Shown: positions 11,012 to 19,405 of the stretch, one piece after another | Layout: every line of letters starts with the position of its first letter | Position numbering within the stretch: position 1 is the first letter of the stretch | Assembly: GCA_031459855.1 (NCBI GenBank) | Contig: JAVKHP010000001.1 | Span: 1 to 64,000, forward strand | Reading direction: 5' to 3' | DNA: 64,000 nt | Source: Armatimonadota bacterium | GTDB lineage: Bacteria; Sysuimicrobiota; Sysuimicrobiia; Sysuimicrobiales; Humicultoraceae | Translations under genes and position numbers: made by a program | The notes under the pieces: generated by a model | Databases searched by the model: none | The model's input: the letters and a program-made list of their open reading frames with translations, nothing else | What the model was told of the DNA's origin: nothing

Positions 11012-13141
11012 CTACCCCCGCCGCCGGCCCCGCCCGGGACCGCGTCCCCGCCCACGCGCCCCGGCCCGCCCGCCCGCGCCGGCGAAGAACGGCTCGCCCA
11101 GGCCCTTGCGCAGCTCGGTGATCTGGTCGCGCAACACGGCGGCCTTCTCGAACTGCAGCTCGGCGGCGGCCTGGCGCATGGCCCGCTCCAGGGCCGCGAT
11201 CGTCTGCTCGAGTTCGGCCGGCGACAGCATCAGCAGCCGCGCCACCTCCCACGGCACCTTGGCCCGCTGGGTCTCGGCCAGGCGGATCAGCTCTTCGGCG
11301 GTCAGGAGCTCCGCCGACGGCTGGTAGGTGGCCAGGTCCTCGGCCACCTGCTCGACGTCGATCATGTCGCGGATGGGCTTGACGACCGTCGCCGGCGTGA
11401 TGCCGTGCTCGGCGTTGTAGCGCAGCTGGATCTCCCGGCGGCGGTTGGTCTCGGCGATGGCGCGGCGCATCGAGTCGGTGACCTCGTCAGCGTAGAGGAT
11501 GACCCGGCCGGCGACGTTGCGGGCGGCGCGTCCCATGGTCTGGATCAGCGCGGTCTCCGAGCGCAGGTACCCCTCGCGGTCCGCGTCCAGGATCGCCACC
11601 AGCGACACCTCGGGCAGGTCCAGCCCCTCCCGCAGCAGGTTGATGCCGACGATGACGTCGTAGGTGCCCAGCCGCAGGTCCTTGAGGATCTGCACCCGCT
11701 GGAGGGTGTCGATCTCGGCGTGCAGGTAGTGGACCTTGACGCCCAGTTCCTGCAGGTAGGCCGTGAGGTCTTCGGCCATGCGCTTGGTGAGGGTCGTCAC
11801 CAGGGTGCGCTCGCCCCGCGCCACCTGGGCCTTGATCTCCGCCAGCAGGTCGTCCACCTGGCCACGGGCCGGACGGACCTCTACGTACGGGTCGACGAGC
11901 CCGGTGGGCCGCACGATCTGCTCGACCACCCGGGCGCTCACCTCGAGCTCGAACGGCCCGGGGGTCGCCGAGACGAAGATCGCCTGGGGGATCAGCCGCT
12001 CGAACTCGTCCCACGACAGCGGCCGGTTGTCGTAGGCCGACGGCAGCCGGAACCCGAACTCCACCAGGTTGCGCTTGCGCGAGCGATCGCCCTCCAGCAT
12101 CCCCTTGACCTGGGGGATCGTCACGTGGCTCTCGTCGACCACGAGCAGGAAGTCCCGCGGGAAGTAGTCGAGCAGGCAGCCCGGGCGCTCGCCCGGTGCC
12201 CGCCCGTCCAGGTGCCGGGAGTAGTTCTCGATGCCCGGACACGTCCCGGTCTCGCGCAAAAGCTCCATGTCGTAGCGCGTGCGGAACTCCAGGCGCTGCG
12301 CCTCCAGCAGCCGGCCCTGGCTGCGGAACCACGCGAGGCGCTCCTGCAGTTCCGCCTCGATGGAGGCCAGGGCCCGCGCCAGCCGCTCCTCCGTCGTCAC
12401 CCAGTGCCGGGCCGGCCAGATCGCCACGGCCTCCTTGCTCTCGAGCACCTCGCCGGTGAGCGGGTCGAGTTCGAGGATCCGCTCCACCTCGTCCCCGAAC
12501 AGATCGATGCGAACGGCGCGTTCCTCGTAGGCGGGGAAGACCTCGATGACATCGCCCCGCACCCGGAACCGGCCGCGGGCGAAGTCGATGTCGTTGCGCT
12601 CGTACTGGATGTCCACCAGCCGCCGCAGGAGCTCCTCGCGGGTGCGGCGCTCGCCGCGGCGCACCAGCAGCATGACTTCCTTGTAGTCCTCCGGGCGGCC
12701 CAGGCCGTAGATGCACGACACCGAGGCTACCACGATCACGTCCCGCCGCTCCATCAGCGCCTTGGTGGCGGCGTGCCGCAGGCGGTCGATCTCGTCGTTG
12801 ATCGACGCGTCCTTGGCGATGTAGAGGTCGGTCTGGGGCACGTAGGCCTCGGGCTGGTAGTAGTCGTAGTACGACACGAAGTACCGCACCGCGTTGTGGG
12901 GGAAGAACTGGCGGAACTCGCTGTAGAGCTGCGCGGCCAGGGTCTTGTTGTGGGCCAGGACCAGGGTGGGGCGCTGGAGCTGCTCGATCACCCGGGCCAC
13001 GGTGTAGGTCTTGCCGCTGCCCGTGACCCCCAGCAGCGTCGTGTAGCGGTGGCCGGCCCGGACGCTCTCCACCAGCTCGGCGATCGCCCGCGGCTGGTCA
13101 CCGCGCGGGGGCAGATCGGTCTCCATCGTGAAGGCGGACAT
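11012..13141 (-). CDS. uvrB: Excinuclease ABC subunit B
   Basis: UvrB is the DNA helicase-like damage verifier that recruits UvrC. The 709 residues show Walker A GVTGSGKT (about 38-45), the beta-hairpin region YDYYQPEAY, helicase motifs including [13 protein letters not shown] and GRAARN, and a C-terminal UVR motif ([12 protein letters not shown]) that pairs with UvrC. The protein ends in an unusual Arg/Gly-rich tail of about 25 residues, which is beyond the normal UvrB end. The ATG at 13141 lacks a Shine-Dalgarno sequence, and a TATACT box lies only 7 nt upstream, so translation may be leaderless from an internal promoter as well as coupled to coaE. Confidence 0.98.
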   Translation of the reverse strand: MSAFTMETDLPPRGDQPRAIAELVESVRAGHRYTTLLGVTGSGKTYTVARVIEQLQRPTLVLAHNKTLAAQLYSEFRQFFPHNAVRYFVSYYDYYQPEAYVPQTDLYIAKDASINDEIDRLRHAATKALMERRDVIVVASVSCIYGLGRPEDYKEVMLLVRRGERRTREELLRRLVDIQYERNDIDFARGRFRVRGDVIEVFPAYEERAVRIDLFGDEVERILELDPLTGEVLESKEAVAIWPARHWVTTEERLARALASIEAELQERLAWFRSQGRLLEAQRLEFRTRYDMELLRETGTCPGIENYSRHLDGRAPGERPGCLLDYFPRDFLLVVDESHVTIPQVKGMLEGDRSRKRNLVEFGFRLPSAYDNRPLSWDEFERLIPQAIFVSATPGPFELEVSARVVEQIVRPTGLVDPYVEVRPARGQVDDLLAEIKAQVARGERTLVTTLTKRMAEDLTAYLQELGVKVHYLHAEIDTLQRVQILKDLRLGTYDVIVGINLLREGLDLPEVSLVAILDADREGYLRSETALIQTMGRAARNVAGRVILYADEVTDSMRRAIAETNRRREIQLRYNAEHGITPATVVKPIRDMIDVEQVAEDLATYQPSAELLTAEELIRLAETQRAKVPWEVARLLMLSPAELEQTIAALERAMRQAAAELQFEKAAVLRDQITELRKGLGEPFFAGAGGRAGARGRGRGPGRGRRRG

Positions 13142-13147
13142 ACTTTC

Positions 13148-13153
13148 AGTATA
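13148..13153 (-). promoter_or_regulatory. uvrB: Possible -10 box of an internal uvrB promoter
   Basis: On the minus strand TATACT lies 7 nt before the uvrB ATG, inside the imperfect palindrome ATACT-GAA-AGTAT. Transcription would start at or next to the start codon, giving a leaderless mRNA. No good -35 hexamer is visible at 17 nt, so this is only a candidate. Confidence 0.35.
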
Positions 13154-13807
13154 TCAGGGGGCGGGCGGGTTCCCCCGGGCATCGCGGCGGCCTTGCTGCC
13201 CCGCCTCACCCTGCCAGCGGCGCCAGAGCGCCTCCACCTGCCGACGGGTCTCCTCCGGCGTCCCGCTGTTGTCGATGACCCAGGTGGCCTCCGCCAGCTT
13301 CTCTCGCAGCGGTCGCTGGGCGGCGATCCGCGCCCTGGCCTCCTCCCGGGTGAGCCCGTCCCGCGCCATCAGGCGCGCCTCCTGCGCGGCCTCGTCCAGC
13401 CAGACGACCACGATCCCGTCGAACGGATACAGGTCGGCGGGGGCGGTGTCGAGCAGCAGCGGGATCACCAGGACGATGACGCCGTCTGGGTGGGCCGCCG
13501 CCGCGGCGGCCAGCGCCTCGGCCATGCGCTGGCGCACGTGGGGGTGGACGATCCGGTTCAGCGTCGCGCGGGCCTGGGGGTCGCCGAAGACCCTGGCCGC
13601 CAGCGCCGCCCGGTCCAGGGTGCCGTCGGGACGGACCACTGCGGGCCCGAACGCCGCGACCACCTCGCGGTAGGCCGGGGCGCCGGGCGCGACCACCTCC
13701 CGGGCCAGCGCGTCCGCGTCGATGACGTGCGCGCCCAGGTCCCGCAGCATGCGGGCCACGAGGGTCTTGCCGCTGGCGATGCCCCCCGTCAGGCCGATCA
13801 CCTTCAC
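13154..13807 (-). CDS. coaE: Dephospho-CoA kinase
   Basis: CoaE phosphorylates the ribose 3'-hydroxyl of dephospho-CoA, the last step of coenzyme A synthesis. The 217 residues from the GTG at 13807 begin VKVIGLTGGIASGKT (P-loop), followed by DADALAREVV, the core HPHVRQRM and a substrate-facing LVIPLLLDTA segment, all characteristic of the family. The longer open frame upstream is overlap with polA and has no CoaE similarity. It lies 46 bp after polA and 12 bp before uvrB on the same strand, in a cluster where polA-coaE neighbourhood is common in bacteria. Confidence 0.95.
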   Translation of the reverse strand: MKVIGLTGGIASGKTLVARMLRDLGAHVIDADALAREVVAPGAPAYREVVAAFGPAVVRPDGTLDRAALAARVFGDPQARATLNRIVHPHVRQRMAEALAAAAAAHPDGVIVLVIPLLLDTAPADLYPFDGIVVVWLDEAAQEARLMARDGLTREEARARIAAQRPLREKLAEATWVIDNSGTPEETRRQVEALWRRWQGEAGQQGRRDARGNPPAP

Positions 13808-13853
13808 GCGTCGACTCCGGTCGCGTCGGCTCGCCCGCCGTCCTCGCGCCCCG

Positions 13854-16481
13854 TTACGGCACGGGCCGCATCTCGGCCCAGTTGGGTCCGACCTTCGCCT
13901 CGGCCACCAGCGGCACCCGGAGCGGGTACGCACGCTCCATGCGCGCCACCACCTCGCGCGCCACGCGCGCTTCGGCGCCCTGGGGCACCTCGAAGAGCAG
14001 CTCGTCGTGGATCTGGAGCGTCATCCGCACCCCGGGGTGCGCCGGCAGCACCTCGCGGGCGATGGCCAGCATGGCGAGCTTGATGATGTCGGCGCTGGAG
14101 CCCTGGATCGGCGTGTTGATGGCGGTGCGCTCCGCCGCCTCGCGCACCTGGCGGTTCCGGCTCAGGAGGTCGGGCAGGTAGCGCCGCCGGTTGAGCACGG
14201 TGGTTACGAAGCCGTCGCGCCGGGCCTGCTCGACGACCTCCTGCATGTACCGGCGGACGCCGGGGAACCGGGCGTAGTACCGCTCGATGACGGCACGCGC
14301 CTGCGCGCGGTCGATCCCCAGCTGTGGGGCCAGGCCGTGCTCGCTCATGCCGTAGGCGACGCCGAAGACGATGGTCTTGGCCCGGCGGCGCAGCTCGGGG
14401 GTGACGGCCGCGCGCGCCACCCCGAACACCTCGGCGGCGACGACCGCATGCACGTCGTCGCCCCGGGCGAACGCGTCGACGAGCCCGGGGTCGCCGGTGA
14501 TGTGGGCCAGCACGCGCAGATCGATCTGGGAGTAGTCGACGCTGAGCAGCACCATCCCCGGGGGCGCCACGATCGCCCGCCGGATCTTCCGGCCCTCCTC
14601 GGTGCGGATGGGCAGGTTCTGGAGGTTGGGCGACTCGGTGATGACCCGCCCGGTCGCGGCCAGGGTCTGGTTGAACGTGGTGTGCACGCGCCCGGTGCGC
14701 GGATCGGCCAGACGTGGCAGCACGTCCACGTAGGTGGACTTGAGCTTGGCCAGCTCGCGGTGCTCCAGGATCTTCGCCACCACCTCGTGCCGGGATGCCA
14801 GCGCCTCCAGCACCTCGGCGTCGGTGGAGTAGCCGGTCTTGGTGCGCTTGAGCGGGGGCAGCTGCAGCTTCTCGAACAGCACGAAGGCGAGCTGGCGGGG
14901 GGAGCCGAGGTTGAACTCGGTGCCCACCAGGTGGTAGATCTCCTGTTCCAGCGCCTGCAGGCGGCCGGCGAGCTCGTCGCCAAGCGCCGCCAGGTAGGGC
15001 AGGTCCACGGCGACGCCGTGGCGTTCCATCTCGGCCAGCACCGCCGCCAGCGGGAGCTCGACGTCCGCGAACAGCCGGTCCACCTCCCGCTCGCGCAGGC
15101 GCGGTTCGAGGATCTCGCGCAACCGCAGGAGGGCCGCCGCGGCGAGACCGGCCCAGGCGCCGTCGGGGGCATGGCGCGACGCCGGTCGGTCCTCGTCCAG
15201 GTCCAGGCCCAGGAAGTCCCGGGCCGCGGTCGCCAGGGTGTGCGTCCGTTTGTTGGGGTTCAGCAGATACGACGCGATGCTGACGTCGAAGTCGAACCCC
15301 CCGGGACGCACGCCGCGGGCGGTGAGGGTGAGCAGGTCGCTCTTCAGATCGGCGCTCACCTTGCGGATCGCCGGATCCTCCAGGACCGCGGCGATCGCGG
15401 GCGGTAGGCGGTCGTCGTGCACCGGCGCCCAGGCTGCGCCGGCCGCCGAGGCCAGGCCGACCGCGCGCAACGGGGCCACGAGGGGATGGCCGTCGCCGCG
15501 AGCGAAGGCGACGCCGATGCACGCCGCGCCCCGGGCCAGGCGCGCGAGATCGTCGCCGCCGACCGCCGGCGCGACGGTGGGAGCAGCCGACGGGCGGGCA
15601 GCGGGGTCGGGCTGCGCGCGCATGCGCTCCAGGAACACCCGGAACTCCAGCTCCGTGAACAGGGCCTCCACGGCGTCACGATCGGGGGGGCGGGTGCGCA
15701 ACGCCTCCCAGTCGACGGTGAGCGGCACGTCGGTGCGAAGCGTCGCCAGCGCTTTGCTCTGCCTGATCTGGTCGGCCGCCTGGGCGAGGGCCGCGCGCAG
15801 CCTGGGCGGGACCTCCTCCAGGCGGGCGAGGAGTTGCTCTACGGTGCCAAACTGCGCCACGAGGGACGCTGCGGTCTTCTCGCCGACCCCGGGGACGCCA
15901 GGGATGTTGTCGCTGGGATCGCCGCGCAGGCTCTTGTAGTCTGGCAGCAACGCGGGGGCGAACCCGAAGCGCGCGCGCACCCGGGCCTCGTCGTACACGA
16001 CGGTCTCGGTGACCCCCCGGCTGGTCACCATCACGCGGATCCGGGGACCGACCACCTGGAGCGTGTCCAGGTCGCCGCTCACGATCAGGACCTCGAGGCC
16101 ATCGGCGGCCGCGCGGCGCGCCAGCGTCGCGATGACGTCGTCGGCCTCGTACCCCGGGACCTCCACGATGGGAATCCGCAGCGCCTCCAGCACCCGCTTG
16201 GCCAGGGCCACCTGCGGCCGCAGGTCGTCGGGCATCGCCTCGCGGTGGGCCTTGTAGGCCTCGTACTGCGCGTGCCGGAACGTCGGCTCCGGCCGGTCGA
16301 AGGCCGCGGCGATGAAGTCGGGACGCTCTTCCTCCAGCACCTTCAACACCATGGCCGTCAGGCCGTAGACCGCGTTGGTGGGCCGCCCCGACGAGGTCGT
16401 CAGGTAGGGCAGCGCGTAGAACGCCCGGTAGATCAAGCCGTTGGTGTCGAGGAGGACCAGCGTTCCGCTCACGGGCGCCAC
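13854..16481 (-). CDS. polA: DNA polymerase I
   Basis: PolA fills repair gaps and removes RNA primers. The 875 residues contain an intact 5'-3' exonuclease (LLDTNGLIYRAFY, DRPEPTFRH, YEADDVIATL, SGDLDTLQ, GDPSDNIPGV, about 1-290), a middle 3'-5' exonuclease-like domain (about 300-470) and a family A polymerase (TGRVITESPNLQNLPIR, motif A DYSQIDLRVLAH, O-helix RRRAKTIVFGVAYG, motif C IHDELLFEV). In the middle domain the first metal-binding Asp-x-Glu is not recognisable, so proofreading is probably lost, as in Taq polymerase. The GTG at 16481 is taken as start; a GTG four codons later is equally possible. It heads the repair operon. Confidence 0.97.
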   Translation of the reverse strand: MAPVSGTLVLLDTNGLIYRAFYALPYLTTSSGRPTNAVYGLTAMVLKVLEEERPDFIAAAFDRPEPTFRHAQYEAYKAHREAMPDDLRPQVALAKRVLEALRIPIVEVPGYEADDVIATLARRAAADGLEVLIVSGDLDTLQVVGPRIRVMVTSRGVTETVVYDEARVRARFGFAPALLPDYKSLRGDPSDNIPGVPGVGEKTAASLVAQFGTVEQLLARLEEVPPRLRAALAQAADQIRQSKALATLRTDVPLTVDWEALRTRPPDRDAVEALFTELEFRVFLERMRAQPDPAARPSAAPTVAPAVGGDDLARLARGAACIGVAFARGDGHPLVAPLRAVGLASAAGAAWAPVHDDRLPPAIAAVLEDPAIRKVSADLKSDLLTLTARGVRPGGFDFDVSIASYLLNPNKRTHTLATAARDFLGLDLDEDRPASRHAPDGAWAGLAAAALLRLREILEPRLREREVDRLFADVELPLAAVLAEMERHGVAVDLPYLAALGDELAGRLQALEQEIYHLVGTEFNLGSPRQLAFVLFEKLQLPPLKRTKTGYSTDAEVLEALASRHEVVAKILEHRELAKLKSTYVDVLPRLADPRTGRVHTTFNQTLAATGRVITESPNLQNLPIRTEEGRKIRRAIVAPPGMVLLSVDYSQIDLRVLAHITGDPGLVDAFARGDDVHAVVAAEVFGVARAAVTPELRRRAKTIVFGVAYGMSEHGLAPQLGIDRAQARAVIERYYARFPGVRRYMQEVVEQARRDGFVTTVLNRRRYLPDLLSRNRQVREAAERTAINTPIQGSSADIIKLAMLAIAREVLPAHPGVRMTLQIHDELLFEVPQGAEARVAREVVARMERAYPLRVPLVAEAKVGPNWAEMRPVP

Positions 16482-16546
16482 CCGCGGCAGGCATCGTCGG
16501 ACCGCACGTCAGGTTGCGGAGGCTTAGGCCGCAGGTCCACGACAGG

Positions 16547-16635
16547 TGGTGCCGGGGGCGGGATTCGAACCCGCAAGGGGCCTATGCCCCACTTGATTTT
16601 GAGTCAAGCGCGTCAGCCAGTTCCGCCACCCCGGC
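16547..16635 (-). tRNA. tRNA-Leu (CAA)
   Basis: An 89-nt class II tRNA on the minus strand. The acceptor GCCGGGG pairs with CCCCGGC, the anticodon stem CTTGA/TCAAG encloses CTCAAAA (anticodon CAA), there is a long variable arm (GGGGCATAGGCCCC), the T-loop is TTCGAAT and the CCA is encoded at 16547-16549. It is the second Leu tRNA in the window. Confidence 0.95.
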
Positions 16636-16746
16636 CAGGCCCATGGTAGCATTCGGCGTTGGGACGGTTCAACCGGCCAGGGCAGGCGGCGAACCCGGGC
16701 CACCATGCGTCGGCGCTTCGAACCCCGCGCGGTCATGGGCGCGCGG

Positions 16747-17994
16747 CTACTGAGCGCGCAACCAGTCCGGGGCACCGTGCGTCGGCGCTCTGGACCCCGC
16801 GGGCTGTGCCCCGTCGAGGATCCCCAGGTAGTGCCCGAAGAACCACCGCCGTACCCTGGGCCGCGCCAGCCACCGGACCGCCGGCCCAAGCGCCCGCCGG
16901 GGCAGCGCGAGCAGCAGGAGGTTGCCGAGCAGCAGGACCCGGTAGCGCCATCGTGCGGTGGCAAGGAACGCCCGGTAGGCGTCCTGGGCTCGGGCTTCGG
17001 TGAGCCGGCCATCGAGCACCTCGCGGAGCAGCGTGCCGCACCGCAGGCCGGCCAGCACCGCCGTGCGGATCCCTTCGCCCGACAGCGGCAGGCAGTGGCC
17101 CGCCGCATCGCCCACCACGAACACGTCCGCGGCGACGCCCGCGGTCCATCCCGTGGCGAGGTAGCCGCCGTGCAGGTCGCCGGGCGTCACCCCGAACCGG
17201 CCCATGAACCGCCGGAGGACGGGGAGCAGCTTCGTGCGGCCACGGTAGGAGAGGACGCCAAAGCGTGTCCGGTCCCCCGCCGGGAATGCCCACGCGTAGC
17301 CGTCGGGGAGGTCCGGGAGGAAGTGGAAGTGCAATCCGGCGTCCACCGGCCGGGGGACCTCCGACTCGATCCCGAAAGCCACGTAGCGCGGCCGGCTGGG
17401 GCCTGCCAGGGCCGCGCGGGGGCCGGTCGCGTCCACCAGGAACCGGGCCTCGACCACGCCGTCTGATGTCAGTACCCGCCGGCCGTCGCGTCCGCGCACC
17501 CTGGCCAGGCGAAACGCCGCCCCACACCCCGCAGCCGCCTGGTGGCAAAAACGGCGATAGTCGAAGGTGCAGAAGGGTTCGGGTAGCGGCCAGCGGGCGT
17601 CACCGTCGGGGGTGTGCAGCACGAGCGCATCGTGCACCTGCGCGATGGCTGCCTCGGCGCCCATCAGGCGCACGACGCGCACGGGCGCGGCGCACGCCGA
17701 GGTCACGCCCTCCCCGATCCGCTGCGGGTCCAGCAGCAGGATCCTGTGGGCAGGTCGCGTGCGGTCGGACCTTCCTGCGGCTGCAGACGGCCCAGCCGAC
17801 GTCGATCGCGTAGTTCCGCTGCGAGAGCCGGGCCTCCCTGCGTCCGCGGACGGCCCTCCGGGCGGGCGCACCCCCAGGTCGGCTGGAGGGCCGCCAGCCG
17901 GCGCTCCGGCCAGCGCGCGGGCCACCGCCAGCCCGGCGAACGACGCGCCCGCGATGACGACGTCCCAAACGCCGCCGGTGGACCCGTCGTCCAT
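16747..17994 (-). CDS. FAD-dependent oxidoreductase, geranylgeranyl-reductase-like
   Basis: A 415-residue flavoprotein of the FAD-binding monooxygenase/geranylgeranyl reductase type, likely reducing isoprenoid or similar lipid chains (inference). It has an N-terminal dinucleotide fold VVIAGASFAGLAVA (12-25), the ATG motif DATGPRAAL and the FAD-ribityl motif VFVVGDAAGHCLPLSGEGI. A Gly/Pro/Ser/Arg-rich stretch of about 50 residues (about 31-82) is inserted between the first helix and the second strand (RILLLD, about 84-89), where relatives have only a few residues. The ATG at 17994 follows the DUF881 stop by 5 bp. It is last in the dnaE-TlpA-DUF881 run. Substrate is unknown. Confidence 0.8.
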   Translation of the reverse strand: MDDGSTGGVWDVVIAGASFAGLAVARALAGAPAGGPPADLGVRPPGGPSADAGRPGSRSGTTRSTSAGPSAAAGRSDRTRPAHRILLLDPQRIGEGVTSACAAPVRVVRLMGAEAAIAQVHDALVLHTPDGDARWPLPEPFCTFDYRRFCHQAAAGCGAAFRLARVRGRDGRRVLTSDGVVEARFLVDATGPRAALAGPSRPRYVAFGIESEVPRPVDAGLHFHFLPDLPDGYAWAFPAGDRTRFGVLSYRGRTKLLPVLRRFMGRFGVTPGDLHGGYLATGWTAGVAADVFVVGDAAGHCLPLSGEGIRTAVLAGLRCGTLLREVLDGRLTEARAQDAYRAFLATARWRYRVLLLGNLLLLALPRRALGPAVRWLARPRVRRWFFGHYLGILDGAQPAGSRAPTHGAPDWLRAQ

Positions 17995-17999
17995 CACTA

Positions 18000-18725
18000 T
18001 CACTCGACCGGCCGCGCGTGCTCGAACTTCACGCCGCCCCGATGGGCGGGGACGGTCAGGGTCCCGTGGCGCGTGATGCTGATCGACAGTCCCAGGGCCC
18101 GCAGGCCCTCCACCACGCCGCCCCGGATCGTAAGCGCACCGTCCAGCGTGGCCGGATCCCCCAGCGCCACGATGGTGAACGGTGCGACCAGCCGCTGGAG
18201 ATCGACCACGATCGTGCCCCCCACCTGGCCGAACCCGGTGGTCGCCACCACGCGCTGGCCGTTCACCGCCACCGCCTCTGCCCCGGCGGCCCACAACTCG
18301 TTGACGATGGCCACCAGGTCGTGGTAGGTGACCACCACGGGCGCCCCGGCGGTCTTCTGTGGGGCGTCCTGGACCACGACCACCACACCGGGCCCCTGCA
18401 TCGCGCGCAGCCCGGCCTGCACCCGCAGGTGCTCCAGCTCTTTGCTCATGGCCGCGGCCAGCGTCTTCCCCTCGGCCGCGGTGCGCTCGTACTGGGCCAG
18501 CTGCTGCGCGAGTTCCGCGACCCGGCGCTCGAGCGCCGCGCGGGCGGCGCGCTCCTGCTGGAGCAGCGTCGCCATAGCGTAGATGTTGCGCGTGGGCACC
18601 TCCGGCTGGGCGCTGAGCAGGCGCCCGGCCCGAAACTGCACGACGAAGAGGAAGCCCAGCCCCAGCAGCACGACAGCGGCCACCAGCTGGAGGCCCGCGA
18701 CCCTGGCCCGGGCGCGGCCTCTCAC
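18000..18725 (-). CDS. DUF881 family membrane-anchored protein
   Basis: 241 residues from the GTG at 18725, which overlaps the TlpA-like gene stop by four bases (GTGA). An N-terminal transmembrane helix (VAGLQLVAAVVLLGLGFLF) is followed by a coiled coil (EERRVAELAQQLAQYE-like heptads, about 50-95) and the DUF881 core: GPGVVVVVQD, DLVAIVNELWAAGAEAVAVNG, TIVVDLQRL and the ending with GLRALGLSISI. The topology matches YlxW/YlxX-type proteins of Gram-positives that sit near division genes. Function is not established. The long open frame upstream is overlap with the neighbour, not part of the protein. Confidence 0.85.
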   Translation of the reverse strand: MRGRARARVAGLQLVAAVVLLGLGFLFVVQFRAGRLLSAQPEVPTRNIYAMATLLQQERAARAALERRVAELAQQLAQYERTAAEGKTLAAAMSKELEHLRVQAGLRAMQGPGVVVVVQDAPQKTAGAPVVVTYHDLVAIVNELWAAGAEAVAVNGQRVVATTGFGQVGGTIVVDLQRLVAPFTIVALGDPATLDGALTIRGGVVEGLRALGLSISITRHGTLTVPAHRGGVKFEHARPVE

Positions 18726-19405
18726 GGCGCGCTCCGGCGGGCCGCCTCGATGCGGGCCTGCAGGCGGGCCCGGCCTTCTGCCCCCACGAAGACGCCCACG
18801 TGGCGGCCAGCCAGCCGGCCCCACGGGTCGACGAAGACCGTCGTGGGGATCCCGGTGACGCGGTAGGCGTCCGCCACGCGGTTGTCGCGATCGATCGCCG
18901 CAGGGTAGGTCAGCCCGTGCCTGCGGAGGAACTGTCGCGCGTCCTCGTCGCGGTCCTGGATGGCGATCCCCAGCAGCACGACGCCCCGGCCCTCCATCGC
19001 CTCCCAGGTCCGCTGCAGGTCGGCGGCCTCCAGCTCGCACGGCTTGCACCACGAGGCGAAGAAGTTGAGCACCACCACCTGGCCGCGGAACTCCTGCAGG
19101 GCGATCGTCCCGGGGTCTCGCAGCGACGGGAGCACGAACGCCGGCGCGGGGGCGCGCATCGCGGCCGTCTCCTGGGGGAACGTGGGCGGCACCGGGACGC
19201 TGCGGGTGCCGGCGAGATACGCACCACCCGCAGCGATCCCCACCAGCAGCGCGGCCAGGCGCCAGGGAAACGTCGCCGTCCGTCCGGACAGCCGCGTGCC
19301 TGCCGGCTGCGCGTCCGTCCCAGCGTGCGCGGCGATCACCTCCGGGGGCGCAGGGGCCGCCCCGTGATCCCCGGACGCACCGAGGGCGGCGGGCGGGTCA
19401 GCCAT
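18722..19405 (-). CDS. TlpA/ResA-like membrane-anchored thioredoxin
   Basis: A 227-residue thioredoxin-fold protein that would reduce or exchange disulfides outside the inner membrane, for example in cytochrome c maturation. After a polar N-terminus there is one transmembrane helix (about 49-66), then the AhpC/TSA-type domain with active site Cys120-Lys-Pro-Cys123 in FFASWCKPCELEA, and the cis-proline segment GIPTTVFVDPWG. The ATG at 19405 lies inside the 3' end of dnaE (8-bp overlap). No c-type cytochrome gene is nearby, so its substrate is unknown. Confidence 0.9.
   Translation of the reverse strand: MADPPAALGASGDHGAAPAPPEVIAAHAGTDAQPAGTRLSGRTATFPWRLAALLVGIAAGGAYLAGTRSVPVPPTFPQETAAMRAPAPAFVLPSLRDPGTIALQEFRGQVVVLNFFASWCKPCELEAADLQRTWEAMEGRGVVLLGIAIQDRDEDARQFLRRHGLTYPAAIDRDNRVADAYRVTGIPTTVFVDPWGRLAGRHVGVFVGAEGRARLQARIEAARRSAP

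Noticed and set aside
11001-11252. N-terminal extension of uvrA to 11252
   Set aside because: The frame stays open but overlaps uvrB and encodes Gly/Arg-rich residues without UvrA similarity. The ATG at 11000 begins the conserved protein.
13139-13160. A LexA box at uvrB
   Set aside because: The small palindrome matches neither the Bacillus-type nor the Escherichia-type SOS box.
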